This document shows, piece by piece, positions 36,001 to 43,423 of a stretch of DNA of 64,000 bases. The translations under genes and the position numbers were made by a program. Origin of the DNA: Microbacterium paraoxydans (GTDB lineage: Bacteria; Actinomycetota; Actinomycetes; Actinomycetales; Microbacteriaceae); NCBI RefSeq assembly GCF_020524545.1, contig NZ_JAIVLG010000002.1, forward strand, positions 310,001 through 374,000. Direction: 5' to 3'. The notes under the pieces were generated by a model. It was not told the DNA's origin, searched no databases, and saw only the letters and a list, made by a program, of their open reading frames with translations. The first letter of the stretch is position 1. Every line of letters begins with the position of its first letter.

Positions 36001-37646
36001 GCGACGAGTCCAACGGTGAGGCGGATGTCATCATCCTGCTCGTGCATGAGGGCGCTTCCAGCGTCGAGCTGTCGAGCATCACGCCGGATTCGCCGCTCGG
36101 CGAGATCGTGTACGGGGTCGATGAAGACGTGGACGCCATCGTGTCGGCCCACACCCACCTCGCCTACAACCACGTGATCGACGGACGCCCGGTCGTCTCC
36201 GCGGGGCAGTACGGCGAGAACCTCGGCCTGATGAACATCCAGGTCGACGCCACCACGAAGGACCTGATCTCGATCACCAACGAGATCAAGCCGTTGACCG
36301 CGGGAGGCGCGCCTCTCTACCCGGCGGTGCCCGAGGTCCAGACGATCGTCGACAAGGCGAAGGCCGAGGCCGACGTGCTGGGCGCCGTCAAGGTCGGCGA
36401 CATCACCGCGGACTTCAACCGCGCACGTCAGACCAACGGCTCGGAGAACCGCGGTGGAGAGTCCACCATCGGCAACTTCGTCGCCGACGTGCAGCAGTCG
36501 TCCACCGGGGCCGACCTGGCTCTCATGAACCCGGGCGGTATCCGCGCGAACCTCACGTACGCGTCCTCCGGAGCATCCGATCCCGACGGCAACGTCACCT
36601 ATCGAGAAGCGGCGACCGTCCAGCCGTTCGCCAACACCCTCGTGACGCTCACACTGACGGGTGCGCAGCTGAAGAGCGTGCTCGAGGAGCAGTGGCAGCC
36701 GGTGGGTTCGGCACGTCCGTTCCTGAAGCTCGGGGTGTCGAAGGGGCTGGTCTACACGTACGACCCCGCAGCGGCACAGGGTTCGCGGATCACCTCGATG
36801 ACGCTCAACGGCACGCCGGTGGATCCGGCAGCGGGCTACACGGTCGCCGCCAACTCGTTCCTCGCTGCGGGGGGAGACAACTTCTCCACCTTCAAGGAGG
36901 GCGCGGACAAGCGCGACACCGGCAAGATCGACCTGCAGTCGATGGTCGACTGGTTCGACGCGAACAAGACCGCCAGCCCTGACTACGCCCAGCGCGCGGT
37001 CGGCGTGTCGGTCAGCCCGGCGGATGCCGACGGGTACCGCGCCGGCGACCAGGTCACGGTATCGCTCTCCTCGCTGGCGTTCAGCGCGGGCGAGCCGGCT
37101 CCGGGAGAGGTGTCGCTGTCGTTGGGCGACACCGTCCTGGCGGCGGGTGCGGTGGACCCGACGATCGTCGACACCACGGATGAGGGCGGTCGTGCCGCTC
37201 TGACCTTCACGGTTCCGTCGGGTGTCTTCGGCGAGCAGGTCCTGACCGTCTCGGTCGCCGGGACGGGAACGACCGTGACGGTGCCGTTCACGATCGCCGG
37301 CGAGGAGGAGTTCGCAGGCACGATCGCCCTGGGGTCGTCCAAGGTGTCGGCGGGCAAGTCCCTCAAGGTCACCGGCCAGGGGTATGAGCCCGGTGAGACG
37401 GTGACGATCGAGTTGCGCCCGAAGAAGGGCAAGCCGGTCGAGGTCGGAACGGTCCAGGTGTCCGCGGACGGCACGTTCAGCACGCAGGTGACGGTGCCGA
37501 AGAGTGCTCCCTCGGGCAAGTACACCGTCGCGGCTTCTCAGGCCGATGGTGACGAGGCGACCGCCACGGTCAAGGTCAACCGTGCCGGCGGCATCATCGG
37601 TGCGATCCTCGACTGGCTCTGGGAACTCCTCACCCGATGGTTCTGA
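33027..37646 (+). CDS. Secreted ExeM/NucH-type nuclease fused to 5'-nucleotidase
   Basis: A 1539-residue secreted protein with two enzymes in one chain. Signal peptide: about residues 23-47 (ALAVTCVAALSFGSLAA). Lamin-tail domain: about 50-190 (VVINEAYLSGGSAG). OB-like ExeM region: about 240-350. Exonuclease/endonuclease/phosphatase domain: about 515-810 (ASFNVYNYFTT, IGDFNAYSEEDPID, SSDHDPI). 5'-nucleotidase: metallophosphatase with NDFHGR (829), GNHEFD (900-905) and HTHLAY (1042), then the C-terminal substrate domain (MNPGGIRANL). Two Ig-like segments and a hydrophobic end (GAILDWLWELLTRWF) follow. It should break extracellular nucleic acid down to nucleosides and phosphate. Start: GAGGAG lies nine bases before 33027; an ATG at 33057 is also plausible. 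Confidence 0.92.
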   Translation: MMSAPDERNRMVPVSHRRSRGRIGALAVTCVAALSFGSLAAVPAAADTTGTGVVINEAYLSGGSAGAAFKNKFVELYNPTSAAIALDGMSLQYRSASGTGAFNGVAALTGEIPAGGYYLVQGNSNGANGAELPAPDAVTTLTPSGTNGTLALVEGTAAVTLTPGSTVGVDGVVDLLGYGTSNTFETKAATSPAGNTDVKSFNRTDGIDTDDNSADFALSATITPQNSGGTDPGTDPGEDPIAATIAEVQGTTDVSPLNGETVKVEGVVTADYRTGGYKGIVIQTEGSGGATDATPGASDGVFVFLNALSPTLGIGDLVSVTGAVSEYFGQTQITPAAAGDIAVLTAGVGVPAVTPLPDSVRGADREQYENMYVAPEGSYRLASSHQLYNYGTLWLNAGEDLAVKSTETTRPGDEAAAIAAANRANRILLDDGWSIQVSNSGHPGEQPYFTKDTVVRNGDVVDFGDNGYVLQWGFDDWRLQPVVPIDDSSSADLKVGFEATNPRTASAPEVGGDVQVASFNVYNYFTTLKSEDSNARGAASAAQFAIQKSKIVAAINGLDAEIVSLMEIENSVKLGKPIDSALEDLVAGLNEDAGAEVWDYVPTPEALNDAATTDYITNAIIYKKDAVTTVGDSATVTDESVWGNAREPIAQAFDIDGRVVTVMANHLKSKSPPQGAGAEPADGQGFFNADRVKQAQAILAFTEDLEETTGSGDMLLIGDFNAYSEEDPIDVFTSQGWSDLVADTASGQYTYTFDGELGSLDHVIASPSLASSITGAGVWGINSPEWSDRGYAFGATEEGTPYRSSDHDPIIVGVSAEIPPVSIDVVTVNDFHGRIEADGAAAGAAVLAGAVKQFREENPNTIFAGAGDLIGASTFTSFINDDNPTIDALNAAGLDVSAAGNHEFDQGWEDLRDRVQDRADWEYIASNVFVTETGEPALAPAWVKELDGVKVGFIGAVTEDLDSLVSPEGIADLEVRSIADSVNAVADDLRDGDESNGEADVIILLVHEGASSVELSSITPDSPLGEIVYGVDEDVDAIVSAHTHLAYNHVIDGRPVVSAGQYGENLGLMNIQVDATTKDLISITNEIKPLTAGGAPLYPAVPEVQTIVDKAKAEADVLGAVKVGDITADFNRARQTNGSENRGGESTIGNFVADVQQSSTGADLALMNPGGIRANLTYASSGASDPDGNVTYREAATVQPFANTLVTLTLTGAQLKSVLEEQWQPVGSARPFLKLGVSKGLVYTYDPAAAQGSRITSMTLNGTPVDPAAGYTVAANSFLAAGGDNFSTFKEGADKRDTGKIDLQSMVDWFDANKTASPDYAQRAVGVSVSPADADGYRAGDQVTVSLSSLAFSAGEPAPGEVSLSLGDTVLAAGAVDPTIVDTTDEGGRAALTFTVPSGVFGEQVLTVSVAGTGTTVTVPFTIAGEEEFAGTIALGSSKVSAGKSLKVTGQGYEPGETVTIELRPKKGKPVEVGTVQVSADGTFSTQVTVPKSAPSGKYTVAASQADGDEATATVKVNRAGGIIGAILDWLWELLTRWF

Positions 37647-37667
37647 TCCACTAGCGGGTGACACGCA

Positions 37668-37701
37668 CGAAGGCCGTCGGGAGCGATCCCGACGGCCTTC
37701 G
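37668..37701 (+). terminator. Hairpin terminator after the secreted nuclease gene
   Basis: Perfect 15-base stem (37668-37682 and 37687-37701), four-base loop. Confidence 0.85.
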
Positions 37702-37745
37702 TCGGCTTTTCGCCCGGTTGCGTGTTCCAGACCACAGGCCGAGAA

Positions 37746-37761
37746 GTGCGTTTAAACACAC
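37746..37761. promoter_or_regulatory. hipBA operator-like palindrome 1
   Basis: GTGCGTTTAAACACAC: palindromic except for one base pair, centred on TTTAAA, 67 bases before hipB ends its leader. HipB-family repressors bind such palindromes in their own promoter. Confidence 0.6.
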
Positions 37762-37801
37762 GACGCCTCGTGTTACTTTTATGACACAGAGGCGATAGTT
37801 T

Positions 37802-37813
37802 GTTTAAACGCAC
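37802..37813. promoter_or_regulatory. hipBA operator-like site 2
   Basis: GTTTAAACGCAC: the same core and right half-site as operator 1, in inverse orientation, just before the hipB ribosome-binding site. A possible -10 (GATAGT, 37794-37799) lies directly upstream, so binding here would block transcription. Confidence 0.55.
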
Positions 37814-37827
37814 ACTATGGAGGCGTC

Positions 37828-38109
37828 ATGGAGAGTCAACCATTCCGCTCAGCGCGACAGCTCGGGGCCGTTCTGAGAACCGCGCGTCTGCGCCAAGGCT
37901 GGAGTCAGACGGAGCTCGCTGAGCGGGCGGACGTCGACAGGCCGTGGCTGGTGAAGCTGGAGACCGGGCGCCTCGAGAACCCGACGCTTCGCCGCGTTCT
38001 GCACGTGGTGGAGTCGCTCGGACTGCAGCTGAGCGTCCAGGAGCCCGCAGAGGAGGACTCTTCGTTCGATCTGAGTACGTTGTGGAGCGAGGAGGGGGAC
38101 GGGAGATGA
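37828..38109 (+). CDS. hipB: HipB-like antitoxin, XRE family
   Basis: A 93-residue DNA-binding protein. The helix-turn-helix spans about residues 12-65 (LRQGWSQTELAERADVDRPW, LVKLETGRLENPTLRRVLHV), and the C-terminal 30 residues are acidic (EPAEEDSSFDLSTLWSEEGD). In HipBA pairs it neutralises the HipA kinase and represses the operon. GGAGG precedes the ATG; two TTTAAA-centred sites lie in the leader. It overlaps hipA by four bases. The leader is clearly more AT-rich than its surroundings, which could reflect horizontal transfer. Confidence 0.88.
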   Translation: MESQPFRSARQLGAVLRTARLRQGWSQTELAERADVDRPWLVKLETGRLENPTLRRVLHVVESLGLQLSVQEPAEEDSSFDLSTLWSEEGDGR

Positions 38110-39380
38110 ACGCCGCATCCTCTGCGCAGGGCGATCTGGTCGCGTTCGTCGATGGTCAGCGCACCGGCTTGTTCACTCAAAACGCGCACGGCGCGATCAG
38201 CTTCACGTATGACGACGACTTGTCGCCCCTGGCGACGCCGCTCTCGATCTCGATGCCCCTCGTGGCCGGTGCGGAGTACGGCAACCGGATAGCACGACCA
38301 TTTCTGCAAGGGCTGTTGAGCGATAACCCCGCAACTCTGGAGGCCATCGCTGCCGCGCACCACACGAGTCCCCGGAACCCGATGGGTCTCCTCCGACATA
38401 TCGGACGTGACACGGCCGGTGCACTTCAGCTGTTGCCTCCGGGGGAAGCATCCGACGACGCTGCGGCGCGCACGGGTGACGTGCACTACGTCGACGACCT
38501 CGGCGAACTCGTCGCGTCCGTCGTCGACTCCGCAGGGGATTGGTCCGAGAGGTACGACGAGTTCCGTTGGAGTCTCGCCGGAGCTCAACCGAAACTCGCG
38601 CTGTACCGCTCAGATGACGGCCGATGGGGTGTGCCGCGGGATTCGACGCCGACCACCCACATACTCAAGCCTGCAGCGCGTGGTGGCCGCCACGACATCA
38701 ACGAGTTCCTGACGATGAGAGCCGGGCGTCGTCTGGGGCTGCGGGTCGCCGACCACGGGCTCATGGTCACGGATCGCGGCGACTTCGTCTTCGTCGCGAA
38801 GCGCTATGACCGTGTCCAAGCCGGCGGTCGGCTCCACCGGCTCCACCAGGAGGATTTTGCGCAGGCGCTCAGCGTCGACCCCGCGCTCAAGTACCAATCC
38901 GACGGCGGCCCCGGGCTGGAGAAGTTCGCTCGCGTTGTGCGGGCGTTCGCGCCGTCCGAGCAGCGGCGCGCGGCGAACGAGCTGTTCGAAGCACTCGTCT
39001 TCACCTGCGCCGCGGCGAACACCGATGCACATGCCAAGAACTACTCCGTCATCCACGCGGGGACGCAGATGAGGTTGGCGCCGCTCTACGATCTCGGAAG
39101 CAATGCGCTCTACAGAGGGGATCAGCCGATGCCCTCAGCGGTGTCGATCGGAGGCGAACGCGTGATGGCACGCATCGGGATGACGCACTGGTTGAAAGCG
39201 GCCAAGACACTCGGAGTCGAGGCGCAGACGGCGGGGGATGCTGTCGAACGCATCCGCGGCGGGGTCGCCGCCGCCTTCGCGTCCGCGCGCGCCGATCTCC
39301 TGGCGGACGACGACGGACTGGCCTACGCCGATCGGCTCGTCGAGGCCGTCGAGGAGCGCGCTCGCCATCACGGGTGGTGA
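38106..39380 (+). CDS. hipA: HipA-like serine/threonine kinase toxin
   Basis: A 424-residue kinase of the HipA family. The N-terminal couple_hipA subdomain (VAFVDGQRTGLFTQ, PLSISMPL) is followed by the kinase: WSLAGAQPKLAL (P-loop-like segment), THILKP (ATP-binding lysine), FVAKRYDR, HQEDFAQALSV, the catalytic NTDAHAKNYSV and the metal-binding LAPLYDLGS. All expected residues are present, so the toxin looks active. E. coli HipA phosphorylates glutamyl-tRNA synthetase and promotes growth arrest; the target here is not known. The ATG overlaps the hipB stop. Confidence 0.9.
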   Translation: MNAASSAQGDLVAFVDGQRTGLFTQNAHGAISFTYDDDLSPLATPLSISMPLVAGAEYGNRIARPFLQGLLSDNPATLEAIAAAHHTSPRNPMGLLRHIGRDTAGALQLLPPGEASDDAAARTGDVHYVDDLGELVASVVDSAGDWSERYDEFRWSLAGAQPKLALYRSDDGRWGVPRDSTPTTHILKPAARGGRHDINEFLTMRAGRRLGLRVADHGLMVTDRGDFVFVAKRYDRVQAGGRLHRLHQEDFAQALSVDPALKYQSDGGPGLEKFARVVRAFAPSEQRRAANELFEALVFTCAAANTDAHAKNYSVIHAGTQMRLAPLYDLGSNALYRGDQPMPSAVSIGGERVMARIGMTHWLKAAKTLGVEAQTAGDAVERIRGGVAAAFASARADLLADDDGLAYADRLVEAVEERARHHGW

Positions 39381-39390
39381 ACGCGTCGTC

Positions 39391-40014
39391 TCAGGCGGTC
39401 ACCGTGACCGGAGCCCACACGAACCCGTCGGGGTCCACGGCGGCGCCGAGCGCACCGTTGACCGTGAGCCGATGCGAGCCCGACCCTCCCGCCGGAACAC
39501 CCGCATCCTTGGCGAGCGAGGCATGCCGGTACAGGCCGAGGCCGATCGGACTCGCACCCGTATCGAACTGCACGTAGCTGCGGCCGAAGCTCTTCGCGAC
39601 CGGGACTCCTCGGTCTGTGTAGAAGTTCTTCGACACGACCACATCCGCCGCGCCGAGCAGGAGGATCATCTCGTCGACGGTGCGGCTCGGGGGAGCGGTG
39701 TCCTTCTTCGCGGACGTCGCGACCTTCCAGATCGCGCCGTCCGGCGCCTGGATGGTGCCGCCGACGCCCCAGAGGGACTTCGCGACGGGCTTGATCAGGG
39801 TGGCGCCGGCGGCGACTGCCGCGTCGACGAGGGCATGGACGTTCGCCGGCCGCGACACGACGAGCGACAGCGTGTACCCGCGGAAGCCGGAACTCTCGGC
39901 GTCCGCGGTGCGGAAGTGCAGGCGATCGCCGAGGCCGAATGCCTGTGCGTAGAAGGAACGGGCGGCGTCCACGTCCGGGACGTCCAGGGTGAGGGAATCG
40001 ATCGTGGTGTTCAT
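39391..40014 (-). CDS. VOC (glyoxalase/bleomycin-resistance) family protein
   Basis: A 207-residue protein with two VOC beta-alpha-beta modules. The first reads IDSLTLDVPDVDAARSFYAQ and ends in IQAPDGAIWKVATS; the second has NFYTDRGVPVAKSFG and VDPDGFVWAPV. The family includes glyoxalases, extradiol dioxygenases and resistance proteins; neither the reaction nor metal ligands can be decided here. Convergent with hipA (ten bases apart) and downstream of the DeoR gene on the same strand. A TAGCGT box seven bases before the ATG suggests a near-leaderless message. Confidence 0.8.
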   Translation of the reverse strand: MNTTIDSLTLDVPDVDAARSFYAQAFGLGDRLHFRTADAESSGFRGYTLSLVVSRPANVHALVDAAVAAGATLIKPVAKSLWGVGGTIQAPDGAIWKVATSAKKDTAPPSRTVDEMILLLGAADVVVSKNFYTDRGVPVAKSFGRSYVQFDTGASPIGLGLYRHASLAKDAGVPAGGSGSHRLTVNGALGAAVDPDGFVWAPVTVTA

Positions 40015-40082
40015 GCAGGAGACGCTACGGAGGCTCGGCGCGGGCCGCTTCTCGAATCCTGATCGATGTGCGGACGTGGACG

Positions 40083-40889
40083 TCAGGGAGTCAGCACCTG
40101 CACGTCGGCCTGCGCGAGTGCGGCAGCGATGCGCGGGGGCGGAGGAGCGTCGGTGATCAGGTAATCCGCCCGCTCGAGCAGTGCGATCTGGGCGAAGAAG
40201 CGCCGTCCGAGCTTGGTGGAGTCGGCGAGGATCGCAGTGCGCTCGGCGCGCTGGATCATCTCCGACATCATCGCGGCATCTCCGAGGTTCGAGGTCGAGT
40301 AGCCCGCCTCGTCGACGGCACCGACCGCGATGAGCGCGAGATCGCAGCGGATGTCGACCTCCGGGCCACCGGGCGTCATCGTGAAGGTCACCGGTCCGGT
40401 CGTGGCCTGGGTGATCGAGCGCACGGCTCCGCCGAAGACGTAGAGATCGCGGAACGCTGAGGGAGAGAGTTCGCCGGGGATGCGCAGATTGTTCGTCGCG
40501 ATCGTCAGGTCGTGGTGGTTGCGCAGAGCGCGGGCGACGGCGAGGGTCGTGGTGCCGGCATTCAGCATCACGACCGAGCCGTCCTCGACGAGACCGGCGG
40601 CGACACGGGCGATGCGCTCCTTCTCCTCGGTCTGCATGCGCAGTCGCACGTCCAGGGCCCGATCCTTGAGCTGTCCGTTCGCAGCACTGACCGCCCCGCC
40701 ATGGGTGCGGATCAGTACGCCTTCACGATCGAGTTGATCGAGGTCGCGCCGGATCGTGTCGATCGAGACCGCGAAGTGCTCGGCCAGATCGCTCACCGTC
40801 ACCTGGCCGGTCTGTTCGACGTACGTCGCGAGATCCGCCTTCCGTCCGGCGGGCAGTCGGCGTCGCTGTCCGGTTGCTGATGCGTCCAT
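40083..40889 (-). CDS. DeoR/GlpR family transcriptional regulator
   Basis: A 268-residue repressor of the DeoR type. The N-terminal winged helix has VTVSDLAEHFAVSIDTIRRD and LDREGVLIRTHGGAV; the C-terminal DeoRC sensor has NAGTTTLAVARAL, LTIATNN and ILADSTKLGRRFF. Such sensors bind phosphorylated sugars. Start at 40889 (MDASATG); longer forms lack support. It is divergent from the sugar operon (41119-47401), which it most likely controls; three CGGCAGAY repeats lie in the shared 229-base region. Confidence 0.88.
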   Translation of the reverse strand: MDASATGQRRRLPAGRKADLATYVEQTGQVTVSDLAEHFAVSIDTIRRDLDQLDREGVLIRTHGGAVSAANGQLKDRALDVRLRMQTEEKERIARVAAGLVEDGSVVMLNAGTTTLAVARALRNHHDLTIATNNLRIPGELSPSAFRDLYVFGGAVRSITQATTGPVTFTMTPGGPEVDIRCDLALIAVGAVDEAGYSTSNLGDAAMMSEMIQRAERTAILADSTKLGRRFFAQIALLERADYLITDAPPPPRIAAALAQADVQVLTP

Positions 40890-40922
40890 GCAGACATCTT
40901 TAGCACAGGAACGCGAAGAACG

Positions 40923-41040
40923 CGGCAGACTCATGCACAAAACGGCAGATAGATGGCCACGGGTCCTTCGGCCTGGAGCGACTCTCCGACACGGAATCCC
41001 GGCGATTACAGGAAATCTGATGCTTGACGTTTCGGCAGAT
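40923..41040. promoter_or_regulatory. Three CGGCAGAY repeats between deoR and the sugar operon
   Basis: CGGCAGAC at 40923-40930 and CGGCAGAT at 40943-40950 and 41033-41040, all in the same orientation. The last lies inside the promoter spacer at 41024-41051. They are candidate half-sites for the DeoR regulator. Confidence 0.4.
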
Positions 41041-41051
41041 CACGGCATAAC
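41024..41051 (+). promoter_or_regulatory. Promoter of the sugar operon
   Basis: TTGACG at 41024-41029, a 16-base spacer and CATAAC at 41046-41051, about 70 bases before the binding-protein ATG. The -35 is a near-consensus match. Confidence 0.55.
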
Positions 41052-41118
41052 ATGGCTCAAAACCGCATGAACAAGCATTGAAGCGCGTGATGCGGCATTA
41101 TCTCAACGAGGAGAAGCG

Positions 41119-42417
41119 ATGAGCACAGTGGGACGCGGGCAGCGACGGACCCGAAAGATCGTCGGCGCCGGAACAGCGGCGGTTACCCTTCTGGCCCTGG
41201 CGGGTTGCGCGCCCGGCACGGACGGCGACAGCGGCGGGGATGGCGGGGACGTCACGATCGAATTCGCGCAGTGGTGGGAGCCGGAGCTGCCCGACGGCGA
41301 GTTCCGAGCACTCATCGACCAGTTCGAGGAGGAGAACCCCGGCATCACGGTCGAGCTGGTCAGCGGCCCGTACGCGTCGACCAAGGAGCAGTTGTTCGCG
41401 GGAGCGGCCTCCGGCACCATGCCCGACGTCGTCGGCCTCGACGGCGCGTGGGTGAACGACTTCGCCTCCCAGGGCGTCATCGCCGACCTGAGCGCGCTCA
41501 TGCAGGAGTACGACTACGACGACAGCGAGCTGGCGAGCCAGATCCAGGTCGATGGCAGCACCTACATGATCCCGGTCGTCAACTTCGTCTACCCGATGTT
41601 CACCAACGACGACCTGCTCGCCCAGGCAGGCGTGAGCGCACCACCGTCCACGCGCACCGAGTTCGCAGACGCGGCGTCGAAGGTGGCGGCTCTCGGCGGC
41701 GACGTCTCGGGCTGGGTGCTGCCGCTGTCGCTGGAGTCGCCGAACGGCGTGCAGAACGACGTCATGTCGTGGGTGTGGGCCTCGGGGGGTTCGATGCTCA
41801 AGGACGGGCAGCCCGACCTCACGAACGACGACGTCACCTCCGCCGTCGAGTACATCGGCGGACTGTGGGACGACGGCGTCATCGCTTCGGGCTCCTTCAC
41901 GATGAAGGAGCAGGACAAGGTGGAGGAGTTCACCAACGGTCGCGCGGGCATGATGATCGACTCGCTCGCGCACATCAACCTGATCCGTGAGACGAACCCC
42001 GACCTGAAGTTCTCGATCTCGGCGATTCCCGCCGAAGACGGCTACGACGGCGAACGCGGGATTCCCTACGCCTCGTGGGGCATCGGGGTGGCGGAGAACT
42101 CCGAGCACAAGGAAGCGGCGTTCAAACTGGTGTCGTTCCTGATGAGCGAGCAGACCAACTCCGAGCTCTCCACGATGGCCAAGGCCTTCCCCGGGAACTC
42201 GACCTCGGTCCCGGACTTCGTCAACGACGATGAGCTCTTCAAGACGGCGTTCGACATCTACCAGGCGGGATACCCGGCGAACGAGTTCACGGGGCTCCCG
42301 GTCGCCGAGGATCTGATGCGCCAGTTCGGGGAGCAGCTCCAGGCCGCGCTCGATGGGCAGCAGTCGATCCCCGACGCGCTCAAGAACGCGCAGGCCTCCT
42401 GGGAAGCGGAGTTCTGA
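41119..42417 (+). CDS. Sugar ABC transporter substrate-binding lipoprotein
   Basis: A 432-residue family-1 extracellular solute-binding protein. Signal with lipobox LAGC, lipidation at Cys30. Mature features: IEFAQWWEPELPDGEFRALI, FEEENPGITVELVSGPYAST, EQLFAGAASGTMPDVVGLDG and GRAGMMIDSLAHINLI. It should deliver a sugar or polyol to the two permeases that follow. GAGGAG precedes the ATG. First gene of the catabolic operon; a hairpin follows it, which would give more binding protein than permease. Confidence 0.9.
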   Translation: MSTVGRGQRRTRKIVGAGTAAVTLLALAGCAPGTDGDSGGDGGDVTIEFAQWWEPELPDGEFRALIDQFEEENPGITVELVSGPYASTKEQLFAGAASGTMPDVVGLDGAWVNDFASQGVIADLSALMQEYDYDDSELASQIQVDGSTYMIPVVNFVYPMFTNDDLLAQAGVSAPPSTRTEFADAASKVAALGGDVSGWVLPLSLESPNGVQNDVMSWVWASGGSMLKDGQPDLTNDDVTSAVEYIGGLWDDGVIASGSFTMKEQDKVEEFTNGRAGMMIDSLAHINLIRETNPDLKFSISAIPAEDGYDGERGIPYASWGIGVAENSEHKEAAFKLVSFLMSEQTNSELSTMAKAFPGNSTSVPDFVNDDELFKTAFDIYQAGYPANEFTGLPVAEDLMRQFGEQLQAALDGQQSIPDALKNAQASWEAEF

Positions 42418-42440
42418 GCACCCGCCTCCCCGCCTGAACG

Positions 42441-42472
42441 GGGTGCCGCATCGCGGGCGCGATGCGGCACCC
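42441..42472 (+). terminator. Attenuating or stabilising hairpin after the binding-protein gene
   Basis: Perfect 14-base stem (42441-42454 and 42459-42472), four-base loop, in the 80-base gap before the first permease. Confidence 0.65.
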
Positions 42473-42497
42473 GACCAACCAAGGAGCTCGTGTTTCC

Positions 42498-43421
42498 ATG
42501 AGTCTGAGAACGTCCGACGACACCGAGGTGATCGTCACCGGAGTAGCCCTCTCGCGGCGGCGACGGCAACTGCGCAAGACCACAGAGTCCTACGCCTTCC
42601 TCTCGCCGACGGTCATCCTGCTGTTCGTACTGATGATCGTGCCGATCGTGATGGTGATCGGCTACTCGTTCCAGGACAACGTGATCCTGAACAAGTCACC
42701 CGAGTTCGTAGGCATCGCGAACTACGTCGAGGTCCTCTCCGACCCGCGCTTCTGGAAGGCGACGGGCAACACCATCCTCTTCACGGTCACGAGCGTCGCC
42801 GCCCACCTCGTGCTCGGGCTCGCCTTCGCGATGATGCTCAACAGTCCGCTGCTCGGGCGGGTCTCGCGGTCGCTCTTCCGGGCTCTGTATGTTCTTCCCT
42901 GGCTGTTCACCGTCGCCGTCATCGCCGTCCTGTGGCGCATGCTCCTCGCACCCAACGGCGTGGTCAACTTCTTGCTCAACACCGACATCGAGTGGCTGGC
43001 CTCGCCGCAGCTCGCGCTGGGCACGATCATCTTCATCAACATCTGGGCCGGCTACCCGTTCTTCATGGTCAGCCTCCTGGCAGGGTTGCAGGGAGTCCCC
43101 GCCGATCTGCACGAAGCCGCACGCGTGGACGGCGCCAGCGCGGTGCAGCGCTTCTGGAACGTCACGATCCCGCAGCTGCGGCCCATCATCGTCAGCCTGG
43201 TGCTGCTCGACCTGATCTGGACCTCGCAGCAGTTCGCCCTCATCTGGATGACCACGGGCGGTGGCCCGATCGACGTCACCGAGGTGCTCAGCACCTTCAC
43301 CTACAAGCTGGCCTTCGCCAAGTACGACTTCTCGCTCGCGTCGACCTCTGCCGTGCTGGTCCTGCTCATGTCGATGGTGCTCGCCGTGTTCTACGTCCGT
43401 CACCAGAAAGCGAGGGACTGA
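42498..43421 (+). CDS. Sugar ABC transporter permease 1 (MalF-like)
   Basis: A 307-residue permease with six predicted helices (YAFLSPTVILLFVLMIVPIV first). The EAA loop is EAARVDGASAVQRFWNVTIP, the site that docks the ATPase. Helix LRPIIVSLVLLDLIWTSQQF and TTGGGPIDVTEVLS are typical of the CUT1 MalF/UgpA group. Start at 42498 after AAGGAG. No ATPase gene is present in the operon, so a shared MsiK-type ATPase encoded elsewhere is likely, as in many actinobacteria. Confidence 0.9.
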   Translation: MSLRTSDDTEVIVTGVALSRRRRQLRKTTESYAFLSPTVILLFVLMIVPIVMVIGYSFQDNVILNKSPEFVGIANYVEVLSDPRFWKATGNTILFTVTSVAAHLVLGLAFAMMLNSPLLGRVSRSLFRALYVLPWLFTVAVIAVLWRMLLAPNGVVNFLLNTDIEWLASPQLALGTIIFINIWAGYPFFMVSLLAGLQGVPADLHEAARVDGASAVQRFWNVTIPQLRPIIVSLVLLDLIWTSQQFALIWMTTGGGPIDVTEVLSTFTYKLAFAKYDFSLASTSAVLVLLMSMVLAVFYVRHQKARD

Positions 43422-43423
43422 CC

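Noticed and set aside
32790-37664. A 1624-codon open frame on the minus strand opposite the secreted nuclease gene
   Set aside because: The plus-strand gene has signal peptide, catalytic motifs and a terminator; the minus frame is arginine/glycine-rich low-complexity sequence without any motif, the usual shadow in high-GC DNA.
37746-39380. hipBA considered as part of a larger mobile island
   Set aside because: No integrase, transposase or repeats flank it; only the short leader is AT-rich.
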